Source: 12-FULL-44-12b sp964364225
GTDB lineage: Bacteria; Patescibacteriota; Minisyncoccia; Phycocordibacterales; Zambryskibacteraceae
NCBI GenBank assembly: GCA_964364225.1
Contig: CAYIKP010000013.1
Coordinates: 1 to 11,926 of the forward strand
Length of the DNA stretch: 11,926 nt
Direction: 5' to 3'
Shown here piece by piece: positions 11,579-11,926 of this stretch. The notes under the pieces were generated by a model. The model had not been told where the DNA came from, did not search any database, and saw only the letters and a list, made by a program, of their open reading frames with translations. The position numbers were made by a program, and so were the translations under genes. Numbering within the stretch: position 1 is the stretch's first letter; each line of letters starts with the position of its first letter.

Positions 11579-11926
11579 TTACAGTAATACTATTTTTAAT
11601 AATATTAAGCGCTCTCGTTGCTGTACACGAAGCAGGACATTTAATTTTGGCTAAATGGGCAGGGGCCAGAGTAAGAGAATACGCTATTGGATTTCCGCCA
11701 AGACTTTTTTCAAGAAAATTTAGAGGTACGGAATATAGTCTAAATCTCACACCACTTGGAGGCTATGTAAACATTGCTGGAGAAGAAGGGGTAGACGACC
11801 CAAATGAAGAAGATGTGCCTTTTAACGAAAAACTTTCAGCAAAGCATCCATTTAAAAAAATTTTAGTGCTTGTTGCAGGCGTTACAGCTAATGTAATTCT
11901 TGCTTGGATACTTCTTTCTATCACTT
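11575..11926 (+). CDS. rseP: RseP-family site-2 (RIP) metalloprotease, 3' end outside the window
   Basis: The first 117 codons of a membrane-embedded zinc protease that cleaves transmembrane substrates. The first helix carries the zinc motif VHEAGH (H18, E19, H22). Next come ILAKWAGARVREYAIGFPPRLF and LTPLGGYVNIAGE, the GGYV strand typical of RseP, and a second hydrophobic segment, KILVLVAGVTANVILAWILL, which carries the G-x-x-x-N type motif. The PDZ domain and the C-terminal LDG-type motif would lie beyond the edge. The ATG overlaps the frr TGA stop by sharing ATGA. Many bacteria place rseP near frr, often with uppS, cdsA and dxr between; here those genes are absent and the two touch directly. 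Confidence 0.93.
   Translation, partial: MITVILFLIILSALVAVHEAGHLILAKWAGARVREYAIGFPPRLFSRKFRGTEYSLNLTPLGGYVNIAGEEGVDDPNEEDVPFNEKLSAKHPFKKILVLVAGVTANVILAWILLSIT

Overview
The window looks like chromosomal DNA from a Candidate Phyla Radiation bacterium (Patescibacteria, most likely a Parcubacteria-type lineage). The AT-rich sequence, short genes and tight spacing fit this, as do a secreted DUF5667 protein opening with an LPNAGLTPES-FYFLDRLGE block and compact versions of housekeeping proteins. TGA is an ordinary stop (for example at the end of frr), so the lineages that read TGA as glycine are unlikely. The assignment rests on gene style only; no rRNA is present. A recurring feature is a -10-like hexamer 6-9 bases before the start codon with no Shine-Dalgarno sequence, which suggests leaderless mRNAs.

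Bases 1-3700 are the accessory part. They hold small, independently transcribed units between repeats: the DUF5667 protein; a structured intergenic island (1174-1434); an apparently free-standing GC-rich structured RNA of about 325 nt (about 1532-1856) with its own promoter and UUCG-capped terminator; an isochorismatase-family hydrolase on the minus strand; a 58-residue protein made of three tandem CX2CX4HX4C zinc knuckles (2647-2823); a CsaA-like tRNA-binding protein; and a second Cys-rich small protein (3432-3620). A GGTACC/GGGGAGCA-type interspersed repeat occurs three times here (48-128, 1353-1434, 2939-2972). The two Cys-rich small proteins are the only clear genes with good Shine-Dalgarno sites, and each has its own promoter and terminator.

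Bases 3700-5260 hold a four-helix membrane protein, a minimal VKOR-family thiol oxidoreductase, a DUF167 protein and a HPF/RaiA-type ribosome hibernation factor. The last of these converges tail to tail, with overlapping stop codons, on a minus-strand block running priA, def, fmt (8585 to 5257). Def and Fmt act at the two ends of N-formyl-methionine metabolism and their genes overlap. PriA keeps its zinc-binding cysteines but has lost every recognisable ATPase motif.

Bases 8676-11926 run on the plus strand: mreB (cell shape), a perfect 21-bp inverted repeat, a DNA polymerase III delta'-like clamp-loader subunit, a YdjM-like membrane protein, frr (ribosome recycling) and the start of an RseP-type site-2 protease whose ATG overlaps the frr stop. 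This half is ordinary core machinery. The items most worth following up are the triple zinc-knuckle protein with its nested nucleotide hairpins, the unidentified structured RNA, the ATPase-dead PriA and the leaderless-promoter pattern.
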